Assembly (NCBI RefSeq): GCF_026341825.1
Contig: NZ_JAPENY010000001.1
Coordinates: 3,906,001 to 3,970,000, forward strand
Length of the DNA: 64,000 bases
Source: Streptomyces sp. NBC_00620
Lineage (GTDB): Bacteria; Actinomycetota; Actinomycetes; Streptomycetales; Streptomycetaceae
Direction: 5' to 3'
Part shown: piece by piece, positions 34,141 to 42,600 of the stretch
How the letters are laid out: each line of letters opens with the position of its first letter
Position numbering within the stretch: position 1 is the first letter of the stretch
Notes under the pieces: generated by a model
Seen by the model: only the letters and a program-made list of their open reading frames with translations
Told to the model about the DNA's origin: nothing
The model's database searches: none
Translations under genes and position numbers: made by a program

Positions 34141-35028
34141 GTGGCCCGCAGTGCCGCACGTGCCCGTATCGCGCTCGCCACCTACAACCCGGGCGAGGAG
34201 CCCAGCGCGGACCGGGATCTGCCGGTGCTGGCGGCGGCGTTGGAGGAGGCGGGGGCCGAGGTCGGTGTCCGGTACTGGGACGACCCGGAGGTCGACTGGG
34301 CCGGGTTCGACCTCGTCGTCATCCGGTCGACCTGGGACTACAGCTGGCGGGCCGCGGAGTTCGTGGCGTGGGCCGGGCGGTGCGGGCAGGTGACTCGGCT
34401 GGCCAACCCGGTGGGGGTGGTGCAGTGGAACGCCGACAAGCGGTACATCGGGGATCTGGCGGAGGCGGGGGTTCCGGTGGTGCCGACCCGGTATGTCGCG
34501 CCCGGGGACCCCGTCGAGCTTCCCGACGACCGTGAGTTCGTCGTGAAGCCCACCGCCGGCGCGGGCGCCCGGTATGCCGCCCGGTACACCCCCGAGGAGC
34601 GGGAGACCGCCGTACGGCATCTCGCGCGGATGCACGCGGAGGGGCTGACCGCGATGGTGCAGCCGTATGTGAAGAACATCGACGCCGGGGGCGAGCGGGC
34701 GCTCCAGTTCTTCGGCGGGCGCCTGCTGCACGCCAGCAGGAAGGGCGCCGTGCTCGAGCCCGGGACGTCGTACGACGAGGACAAGGTCGCACATCCGAGG
34801 CTCGAGCCCTGGGAGCCGACCCCGGCCGAACTCTCCGTCGCCGAGCGGGCGTTGGCGGCCGTACCGGATGCCGGCGAGGTGCTCTACGCCCGGGTGGACC
34901 TGGTCGACGGGGACGATGGCGAGCCGTGTGTCATGGAGCTGGAACTGATCGAGCCCAATCTCTTCCTCTGGCTGCACCCGGAGTCGGTACCCGCGGTCGC
35001 GGAGGCGATCGTCACGGCTGCCCTTTGA
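34141..35028 (+). CDS. ATP-grasp ligase-like protein (RimK-like)
   Basis: 295 residues from a GTG at 34141 with GGAG six bases upstream; in-frame ATGs at 34090 and 34129 are alternatives. The N-domain (IALATYNPGEEP; FDLVVIRSTWDY) is followed by the ATP-grasp core: VPVVPTRYV, FVVKPTAGAGARYAARY (Lys-binding strand and flexible loop), MVQPYVKNIDAGGERALQFFGG, and the metal-binding VMELELIEPNLFLW. Such enzymes form amide or peptide bonds through acyl phosphates. Partner substrate unknown. Its 3' end overlaps a convergent hypothetical gene by 17 bp. Confidence 0.8.
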   Translation: MARSAARARIALATYNPGEEPSADRDLPVLAAALEEAGAEVGVRYWDDPEVDWAGFDLVVIRSTWDYSWRAAEFVAWAGRCGQVTRLANPVGVVQWNADKRYIGDLAEAGVPVVPTRYVAPGDPVELPDDREFVVKPTAGAGARYAARYTPEERETAVRHLARMHAEGLTAMVQPYVKNIDAGGERALQFFGGRLLHASRKGAVLEPGTSYDEDKVAHPRLEPWEPTPAELSVAERALAAVPDAGEVLYARVDLVDGDDGEPCVMELELIEPNLFLWLHPESVPAVAEAIVTAAL

Positions 35029-35617
35029 CGCCCACCCGCTGCAACAGCCCCCAGGTGAACTCCGCCGCGCAGTCCTGTCGTACGCCCGACGCGTCCGGGG
35101 CCTTGAACGCCAGCCCCCAGCGCGTGGGTGCCGTGCCCTCCAGGGGCCGGGCGGGTGCGAAGGCGCGGGCCGCCTCGTCGACCGTGCAGGACCAGGGGGT
35201 CAGGTCGTCGAGGCTCTCGAGGACCGGACCCGGGGCGCCCGGTGCGCGGACCAGCCATTCGTTCCAGGCGATGCCGTTCGAGGCCACCAGGACCTCGAAG
35301 CGGAGGTCGGGCCAGAGGGGGACGGGCCAGAGCAGGGCCTCGCAGGCCAGGTCGCCGATCTGGCGAGGGGTTACGGACTCCGGGGTACCGAGGATCGAGC
35401 GGTAGCGGGAGGTGGCCGCCCGGGAGCGCGGGGCGTGCAGCATCGCCTGCCAGCGGCGGTTGGCCTCGCGCATGTCGGCGATGGAGACGCCCAGTTCGTG
35501 GCGGGCGTCCTCGACGAGGTCAGGATTGTGGTCCGCCATGCGGCGCAGCAGGACCAGCTGGAAGTCGAGAGCGGTGAACGGGGTGGTGGGACGCTTTCCG
35601 GACGGCATGGGGTCCAT
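35012..35617 (-). CDS. Conserved hypothetical protein, last gene of the glycan operon
   Basis: 201 residues, no signal peptide or membrane helix. A helical N-terminal part (FTALDFQLVLLRRMADHNPD; VSIADMREANRRWQAML) precedes a mixed part with Trp-rich segments (LLWPVPLWPDLRFEVLVASN; WNEWLV). I do not recognise a family. Its start lies 98 bp inside the FkbM gene on the same strand but in another frame; an ATG at 35608 is equally possible. The long overlap makes the exact start uncertain. Confidence 0.6.
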   Translation of the reverse strand: MDPMPSGKRPTTPFTALDFQLVLLRRMADHNPDLVEDARHELGVSIADMREANRRWQAMLHAPRSRAATSRYRSILGTPESVTPRQIGDLACEALLWPVPLWPDLRFEVLVASNGIAWNEWLVRAPGAPGPVLESLDDLTPWSCTVDEAARAFAPARPLEGTAPTRWGLAFKAPDASGVRQDCAAEFTWGLLQRVGVKGQP

Positions 35618-36416
35618 CGTCGCGTATGCGGTACGCGCCCGGGCGGTGGCCGTCCGGGAGGAAGAGCACCGAGTTCACGTAGCGGGGGCCGCGTGGCGGA
35701 AGCACCCTGCGCAGCAGGCCCTGCGAGACGACGTGGGACGTCCGGGCCTGGTGGGCCTCCAGGGGGAAGGACGCGAGGGGCAGCCAGGTGTCGCCTGGCA
35801 GGACCCAGCCCGCGTAGCCCTGCTGGGCGAGGTGGGAGATCACCGGGGCGACGGGCTGGATACGGGACTCCAGCTCGATGAAGAGAGCCGGGCGGTCGCG
35901 GGCGATGAGGGCGCTCGCGCCGCGCAGGACCGCCATTTCATTGCCGTCCACGTCGATCTTGACGAAGTCGACGTTGCGAAGGTTCAGGCTGTCGAGGGTC
36001 AGGCAGGGGACCTCCAGGGCGTTGGCGTGGATGTCCCTGCGGACCAGGGACGACACACCCCGGTCGCCCGCGTCGTCCGGCGGCAGCCACAGGCGGGCGG
36101 TGCCCCGGCGGTCGGAGGCGGCGGCGTGGATCACGCGCACGTTCGCGGGGCTCGCGGAGGAGAGGAGCCGGGCCAGGTGCGGGACCGGCTCGACGCTCAC
36201 CACCCGGCCTGCCCGGTCGGCCAGCCGGTGCGTCCAGGGGCCGTACCAGCCGCCCACGTCCACCGCCGTGCGGCAGCCGGGCGGGCAGAGGTCCCCCAGC
36301 CGCGCCAGCTCGGGTTCGAAGCGCGGGTAGACGAGCCGGGCGGTCGCGGCGACCAGACGGATGGGCAGGAAGCGGGCCAGGCGGGCGGTCAGGGTCCTCG
36401 GCGAAGGGCTGCTCAT
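35520..36416 (-). CDS. FkbM-family SAM-dependent methyltransferase
   Basis: 298 residues. SAM motif I is TAVDVGGWYGPWTHRLA (about 50-66), followed by VVSVEPVPHLARLL (acidic end of strand 2), then the FkbM hallmarks VDFVKIDVDGNEMAVLRGA and ALFIELESRI, and the C-terminal VNSVLFLPDG. FkbM enzymes methylate hydroxyls of sugars and polyketides. Last but one of the overlapping series, with ATGA coupling to the Trm112-like gene; O-methylation of the surface glycan is the likely role. The final 33 codons overlap the next gene. Confidence 0.87.
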   Translation of the reverse strand: MSSPSPRTLTARLARFLPIRLVAATARLVYPRFEPELARLGDLCPPGCRTAVDVGGWYGPWTHRLADRAGRVVSVEPVPHLARLLSSASPANVRVIHAAASDRRGTARLWLPPDDAGDRGVSSLVRRDIHANALEVPCLTLDSLNLRNVDFVKIDVDGNEMAVLRGASALIARDRPALFIELESRIQPVAPVISHLAQQGYAGWVLPGDTWLPLASFPLEAHQARTSHVVSQGLLRRVLPPRGPRYVNSVLFLPDGHRPGAYRIRDDGPHAVRKASHHPVHRSRLPAGPAAPHGGPQS

Positions 36417-36640
36417 GGGGCCATCCTCTTGAGGAGTTCCTCGTGTTCGTCCTCCGTCACCTGCTCGCCGGAGGACGGCAGCAGCTGCGGGATGCCGTCC
36501 ACGATCGGGTAACGGCGTTGCAGGCGGGGGTTGTACAGCGCGGCCTCCGACCCCAGGGACTCATCGGGTACGAGCAGGTGCAGCGGGCCCTTGTCTAGCG
36601 GGCAGGCCAGGATCTTCAGCAGCGGGTCGTCGGGGTTCAC
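36413..36640 (-). CDS. Trm112-family small zinc-ribbon-like protein
   Basis: 75 residues from a GTG at 36640: DDPLLKILACPLDKGPLHLL, then LQRRYPIVDGIPQLLPSSG. This is the Trm112/YcaR pattern, where the protein supports methyltransferases or follows glycan genes. Only one of the usual paired cysteines remains (ACPLDKG has one Cys; no CxxC). It is coupled on both sides (GTGA with the transporter, ATGA with FkbM), suggesting it partners one of the operon's methyltransferases. Confidence 0.85.
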   Translation of the reverse strand: MNPDDPLLKILACPLDKGPLHLLVPDESLGSEAALYNPRLQRRYPIVDGIPQLLPSSGEQVTEDEHEELLKRMAP

Positions 36641-37554
36641 GGGGGAGTCAACTCCTTGGTGGCAATGGGGGGTTGGGGCGCGGTGTCGTGCTTGGGCATG
36701 GCGAGCAGGACGGACACCGCGAGGGCGGTGCCGGCCAGGCGCAGCGCGAGCCGCACCGGTTCGTGCGGCAGCGCCTCGCCGAACGCGAGCGTGCCAAGGA
36801 CCGCCGTGAACAGACACGTCACCGTCGTACAGACCGGCACGATCAGCGAGGCCCGGCAGCGCTGCAGCGCCGCCTGCGACATGACCAGGCCGAACGCGCC
36901 GGTGAAGAGCAGGAGATAGGGGTACGGGGAGCGCAGCAGGCCAACCACCGCTCCGCCCAGTCCACTTGTCGTCAGATAGCTGGACACACCCTTGATGGCG
37001 AGCGAGCTCACCCCGTACAACAGGCCCACCGCCACGCCGTATTCGACGCCGGTGGTCGGCATCCGGTGCCGGTGCCGGGAACGGCGCTCGGCGGACCCGT
37101 ACAGCCAGATGCCCATCGCGAGGGTCGGCAGGCAGACGGTGAGGATCAGGGGCGCCGGAGCGCTGCGGCTGACCGTGTCCGAGTCCTCGCTCAGGGACAG
37201 CACCACCATCAGCAGGGCGGCGAGGATCGCGCCGAGTGCGTACCGCTCGCGGCCCGTCGTCTCCTCGCCGAGCAGCCGGGAGGAGAGCAGTACGAGGAGG
37301 ACCAGCCCGGAGACGAAGATGCCCTGCGCGGCGGCGATGGGAAGCGTGCGGTAGACGGCGAGTTGGGCACCGAACCCGGCCGCGAGGGACAGCGAGCCGC
37401 CGATCCACAGGGGACTGCCCAGGACCAGCCGAAGCAGACGGGCGGGGCGGCGGATGTCGACCTCCGGCATGGCCGCCAACGCGCGTTTCTCCAGGACGAA
37501 TCCGGTGCTGTACAGGACGTTCGCCAGCAGGGCCGCGGCCACTCCCCACCACAT
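36637..37554 (-). CDS. EamA/DMT-family ten-helix transporter
   Basis: 305 residues, about ten helices. Starts MWWGVAAALLANVLYSTGFVLEKRAL, with the two-fold EamA repeat (LPIAAAQGIFVSGLVLLVLL in the first half; CRASLIVPVCTTVTCLFTAVLG in the second). DMT family members export metabolites; some lipid-linked sugar flippases belong here. Its place between two methyltransferases of a glycan operon points to moving a lipid-linked glycan or precursor across the membrane (inference). Three bases separate it from the upstream methyltransferase stop. Confidence 0.82.
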   Translation of the reverse strand: MWWGVAAALLANVLYSTGFVLEKRALAAMPEVDIRRPARLLRLVLGSPLWIGGSLSLAAGFGAQLAVYRTLPIAAAQGIFVSGLVLLVLLSSRLLGEETTGRERYALGAILAALLMVVLSLSEDSDTVSRSAPAPLILTVCLPTLAMGIWLYGSAERRSRHRHRMPTTGVEYGVAVGLLYGVSSLAIKGVSSYLTTSGLGGAVVGLLRSPYPYLLLFTGAFGLVMSQAALQRCRASLIVPVCTTVTCLFTAVLGTLAFGEALPHEPVRLALRLAGTALAVSVLLAMPKHDTAPQPPIATKELTPP

Positions 37555-37557
37555 GGG

Positions 37558-38316
37558 CTACGTCCTTCGCGCGTGCAGGAGCAGGATGGAGGACGCCGAC
37601 GGGACCGCGCAGGCCAGCCGGTCCAGCGCTCGCAGCGGACGCGGTACGCCGTGGAAGGGCGCGCCCCGCAACCGTTCGACCTCGAAGCCCGACGCCGTCA
37701 CGAACTCCCGCAGCGCGCGGGCGGTGTAGAGCCGCAGATGGCCCACGACCTCCTTGCCGGGGCGGCCGTGGATCGCGCGCAGGCTCACCTCCGAGAACAC
37801 GGGCTGCACACCGGCAAGGAGCAGGGCGCGGTTGTACCAGGCGGCGAGGTTCGGGGTGGAGAGCATCAGGTGGCCCCCGGGGCGCAGGACCCGGCGGATC
37901 TCGTCGAGTGCGCTGTCCGGGTCGACGAGGTGCTCGATGACCTCGCTGAACAGCACGGCGTCGGCCGACGCCGTCCTGAACGGCAGCCCGCCGTCGGTGA
38001 GTTCGCCGCGGATCGCGTACGGCACATGGGCGTGGGCCCGTCTGAGGGCGTCCTGCGACCAGTCGACGCCGATGAGGCGGTGCCCGGCGAGAAGGGGCGC
38101 GGCGGTCGCGGCGGCGGAGCCGTCGCCGCAGCCGATGTCCAGGACGGTCCTGGTGCCCGCCGTCGCCGGGCCGAGCGCGGCGGCCAGCATGCGGGCCTGG
38201 CGCAGGCTGCGGGCGGCACCGGAGGCGACGGGGACGCCGGGGTCCTCGTAGAAGTCGCGAAGTCCCCGGCGTACGACGTCTGTTGCCGGGGTTGCCGCAG
38301 GGGCCTTGGTCGTCAT
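37558..38316 (-). CDS. Class I SAM-dependent methyltransferase
   Basis: 252 residues. Motif I is TVLDIGCGDGSAAATAAPLL (about 58-77), strand 2 ends LIGVDWSQDALRRA, motif IV region SADAVLFSEVIEHLVDP and post-motif LRPGGHLMLSTPNLAAWYN. This is the Ubi/glycan-associated methyltransferase type often found in polysaccharide loci. ATGA coupling to the acyltransferase gene. Substrate is probably a sugar or lipid-sugar intermediate of this operon. Confidence 0.87.
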   Translation of the reverse strand: MTTKAPAATPATDVVRRGLRDFYEDPGVPVASGAARSLRQARMLAAALGPATAGTRTVLDIGCGDGSAAATAAPLLAGHRLIGVDWSQDALRRAHAHVPYAIRGELTDGGLPFRTASADAVLFSEVIEHLVDPDSALDEIRRVLRPGGHLMLSTPNLAAWYNRALLLAGVQPVFSEVSLRAIHGRPGKEVVGHLRLYTARALREFVTASGFEVERLRGAPFHGVPRPLRALDRLACAVPSASSILLLHARRT

Positions 38317-39650
38317 GGGCCGTTCTCCTCCGTCGCGTGCAGATAGTGCTCGAAGAGGTCGCGGAGGTGGGCGCCGTCGCCGTGGCTGAGCAGGGTCCGC
38401 GACCAGCGCAGGGCGACGTGCAGGCGGCCCGCGGTGGACGCGGTCGTGACGGTCAGCCCGCGGGGCATCCGGGCGGGCGCCGAGAACCAGACCGCGTTGG
38501 CGCGGCCCGCCGCTTCCCCGAAGTCCAGCGGGTACGGGATCCGGCCGATGTTGCTCAGCAGCGTGGTCGACGTCCACGGGCCGGCCGCCCTGCGCAGGCC
38601 CCGGGTGAGGGCGGCCCGCCAGGCCACCGGGACCACGGGGGCGGTCAAGAGGGCGGCCCCGTGGCCGAGTTGGGGGCGGTCCACGGACTTCAGGGCCTGG
38701 GTGCGGAGCGCGGTGCGGCGCAGCAGCTCGCCCATCCGCGCCGGGTCCGTCTTCTCCGGCAGTCTCAACTCTTCGGGTGCAAAGGTGACTTCGACGAGTC
38801 TCGTGCCGTTCCCGATGGGCATGTCCATATCCCTGGAGCGGTCGTCGACCGGCATGGTGATCCGCAGCGGGCGTGGCCGGGCGCCGTGTTCCCGGTTCCA
38901 GTGGGCGAGCATCAGTGCGGTGGTGACCATGAGCTGGTCGTTCACCGTGTAGGGGGAGCCCTTGGGGCGCCGCGGGACGTTGAGCTCGGTGACGAGCAGC
39001 CCGTTGCCGGGGGAGGGTTCGGGGGTGCCGTGGGCCACGCGGGCGGGCGGGGCCCAGCTGGAGGGGGTGTCGACCCGCTGGGCCTCCGGGGCTCCGGGAG
39101 TGCGTACGGGGGGTGCGGCGGGGGAGTTGTCCCGGCCGCCGTACAGTTCCGCCGCCGTGGCCAGGATGCGGAGGCAGGCGGGGCCGTCGAGTGCCGTGTG
39201 ATTCATGGTGAGGAAGAGGACGGTGCCCTCGGACGCGCCGTCCTCGTCGACGACTTCCAGCCGGACCGGCGGTGCGGCCGACAGCGGCGGGGCGACGTCC
39301 AACGCCCGGTCGCGGGCATGCTTGAGCGCGTCCCGGTCCGGCGGCGGGAACGTCACCACCTCCACGTCCGGGCCGTCGGTGAGCTCCCACTCGTAGCGCC
39401 GGCGGTACCAGGGGCCCGGCGCCTCCCGCATCAGGATGCGCGGGTGCCGGCGCAGGGCCTCGGTGAAGACCGACCGCAGGCGGGCGTGGTCGAGCCGCCC
39501 CGGCAGATGGACCTCGATGTGAACGGTCTCCGGCTCCGCCTCCTGGAGGCAGTGCCGGGAGACTTCGTCGACAACGGGGAAGGGAACCCGCGCGGGGGGC
39601 CCGACCGGCCCGCCCGCACCGTTCCGCGCCGGGTGCTCGACCGCGGTCAT
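38313..39650 (-). CDS. Condensation-domain/PapA-like acyltransferase
   Basis: 445 residues. The chloramphenicol-acetyltransferase-like core has the active-site motif FLTMNHTALDG (HxxxDG, about 157-167; the first His of HHxxxDG is Asn) and the second-half segment STTLLSNIGRIPYPLDFG corresponding to the DFGWG-type structural motif. Stand-alone members such as PapA acylate glycolipids with fatty acyl groups from carriers. No peptide synthetase is nearby, so acylation of the glycan or glycolipid is likely. It sits between AftD and a methyltransferase with 4-bp overlaps on both sides. Confidence 0.83.
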   Translation of the reverse strand: MTAVEHPARNGAGGPVGPPARVPFPVVDEVSRHCLQEAEPETVHIEVHLPGRLDHARLRSVFTEALRRHPRILMREAPGPWYRRRYEWELTDGPDVEVVTFPPPDRDALKHARDRALDVAPPLSAAPPVRLEVVDEDGASEGTVLFLTMNHTALDGPACLRILATAAELYGGRDNSPAAPPVRTPGAPEAQRVDTPSSWAPPARVAHGTPEPSPGNGLLVTELNVPRRPKGSPYTVNDQLMVTTALMLAHWNREHGARPRPLRITMPVDDRSRDMDMPIGNGTRLVEVTFAPEELRLPEKTDPARMGELLRRTALRTQALKSVDRPQLGHGAALLTAPVVPVAWRAALTRGLRRAAGPWTSTTLLSNIGRIPYPLDFGEAAGRANAVWFSAPARMPRGLTVTTASTAGRLHVALRWSRTLLSHGDGAHLRDLFEHYLHATEENGP

Positions 39651-42600
39651 GTGGCCTTGTCCCTGGGCGCGTCGTCCGAGGAAGTCGCCTTGAACCTCGA
39701 CTTACGGAACGGGTTCCGCACGGTCGGCGGCTCGGGTTCGGGCTGGGCGGATCCGGGACCACGGGCGGAGATGGTCGGCCCGGACTCGGGCCTGGGCTTT
39801 TCCAGCTCCGGCCCGGGAGGATCCAGCTCCGCCCGGGGGAGATCCAGCCCCGGCCGGGGAGAATTCAGCCCCTCCGGCGCTTGAGGAGCGGGGTCCGGGG
39901 CGGAGCCCCGGGAAGGGACGGGTAGGGGCGGAGGGGGCGAACCAACATCGGTCCCCGACTCGGACCGCACAGCCGACGCACCGGGATCGGCACCAGGCTT
40001 CCCCTTGCCCGGCTCGCCCCCGGCGGGGGGCCCAAACGCCCCCGGCCCCGGGTTCTCCCCCCGCACCCGCTGCGGCAACGGCGCCGTCGGCGCCTCCGCC
40101 CCGGGAGCCCCCGGCGGCGCCCCCCACTGCCAAGGCGGCGGCCCGGCGGGCACAGCCTCCCGCACAGTCACCAACGCCGCGAACAACCCGATCAACGCCA
40201 GCAGTTGAGCCACCGGCCCGAACGCCCCCGCGTCGGAGGCCACCGCCTCCCCGGCCCCCGTCGAGGCGGCAATCCCCGCCCCGGCGAGCGCGAGAAACGC
40301 GATCGGCACGAGCAGCGAATGCCGTTTCCACGCGAGCAGCGCCAGCACAGGCACCAGCAGCGCGAAGAACCCCGCGATCACGATCCCCACCAGGGTCAGC
40401 GCGACCAGCCCCAGCCACACCCCGGGCCCCGCCGGAACCGGCTGCGGCTCGTCGGGGTTGGGCGAGCGCCGGCGCCACAGCACGAGGCCCACGAGAGCGG
40501 CCACGCCGACCCCGCCGCCGATCAGCCCGGCCTCGTACGTCGTCGAGGGCTCGTACGACAGCTTGACCGTGCCGCCCGAGCCGGACGGGATCTGCCAGCC
40601 CTGCTGCCAGCCGTCGAGCCGTACCGGCGTGAGCTCCTTGCCGTTCAGCGTCGCCTTCCAGCCGTCGTTGAAGTTCTCGTACGTCGTGAGGTAGGAGGCC
40701 GCGCCCGAGCCGACCGTCACCTCGCGGCGGTCGCCCAGCCAGTCGCGTATCCCCAGTTCACGCCCGGCGGTGGGGGCCTGTGTGACCGTCCCGCGGGTCA
40801 GCGTCACGTCGGTGACGGTGAGCGGTCCCGCGTCTCCGGCCTCGACCCGGTGCGAGCCGGAGGCGAGGTCCAACTCCGCGTCCTCGCCGTCGTCCTGGCA
40901 GAGCGTCAGGTCGATCGCGCGGCGCTCCACCAGGTCCTGCACGGTCCCGGCCGCGCTTGTCGCGTACAACTTCCCGTCGACCGCGAGCACCGGTCCCTTC
41001 CCACAGGGGAGCGAGAACTCCCGGGTGGCCGAGGGCTGCGGGGTGCGGTACTGGTCGAGCGCCGGGATGTACGCCTCCGTGAGTCCGACCGGCAACTGCA
41101 GGTCGGCGTCCGCGACCGGGTTGTGGACGGTCAGCGGCGCGGTCTCGGTGACGGTGATGTCGAGCTGGTCGGTGGTGATGGGCTCGAAGCGGGCCCAGCC
41201 GTTCTCGTCGACGCCGACGATCGCCGCCCCGTCCGGGGAGGAGATGGCGATCTTCGTCGGGCGGGTCGAGAGACCGCCCGCCGGCGCCAGGACGATCGAC
41301 GAGACCGCCTGCTTGTCCGGCCAGCTCAGGTGGATCGTCGGGTTGTCGCCCGCGATCCACGCCGTCGTCAGGTCGCCGTCCGTGAGATTGCGCGCCGACA
41401 GACCCGAGCCGAGCTGCGCCGTCGAGTCCGCCGTCGCGGTGATCCGGCTCTGCTGCTCCGGCGCCACCTCGTAGAGCAGCTTGTCGAGTTCCTCGCCCGG
41501 TACGGGGACCGCGCTCGCCTTGATCTCGTACGTCCCCGACGTCGACGTCGAGAAGACGCGGTGCAGGCCCGCCTCCGTGCCCGTCGGAGAGAGCCCGGTG
41601 GGGTCGGCGGAGCGGTGCAGGGAGACGATCTCGGCGGTGGCGTCCGAGTCGCCGGCGTCCGTCGGGAGCCGCAGCAGACGGGTCACCTGGACGTTCGGGA
41701 GGTCGATCTCGGAGAAGCCCGCACCGGTCAGACCGGCGTGCTGCTCCGTGGAGTCGACGATCGTGATCTTCAGCCAACTCGTGTCGCCGACAGGTGACTT
41801 GATGCTCTGCGCCATGCCGTTCGGCTGGAGATAGCTCGTGACGGAACCCTTCTCCGTCTCCACCCGCACCCGCGTCGCCGCGGACCGCACCCCGTCCTGG
41901 GGCAGCGGCGTCACCTTGAACGACGACGGCATGTCCACGGAATCGGTGAAGCCGATCCGCAGCCACTGCCCGTCCGCCGAGCCCGCCGCGCCCTCCGCCC
42001 ATGCGGTGTCCGGGTTGCCGTCGAAGGCGTTCACGGGGTCGTACTGCGGGAGGTAGAACAGCCAGTTGCCGGTCGAGGAGGCCGTCACCGAGCGGGCGCC
42101 GCGCAGTTCGGCGACCGTCTGGTGGTCGATGCCCTCCGTCGGCAGGATCTGGTGCGGTTCCTCACCCGCGTCCTGCGCGCTGTCGCTGTCGTTGCGCTGG
42201 TCGGCCGTGTACGTGTACGAGGTGTTGGCGTTGACAAGACCGAAGCGGGTGTCGGCGCGCCGCAGCCCGTCGCCGAGGACCTGGAGTGCCGGAGTCCCGA
42301 GCCCCGGATGGTTGTCGCCGGTGAGCACGGTGGCGCGGTCCCGCATCGCCGGGTCGGCGGAGAGCGGGAGGAGAGCCTCGGGGCCGCCGGAGACGACGGC
42401 GGTGTCGGCGATCGGCTTGAGCCCGGCCTGCCCCGGCCGCGGCACGTCGTCGCTGACCGGCTCGTAGATCTCGACGGAGCGCTGGCGCGGATAGAGGCCC
42501 TCGACCTGGAGGGGAGTGTCCTCGGCGATCCGGCCACCGGTCATCACCGGCCCGAAGCCGGTCACGCGCTGGTAGCCCGACTGCTCCAGGGTCCGCTTCA

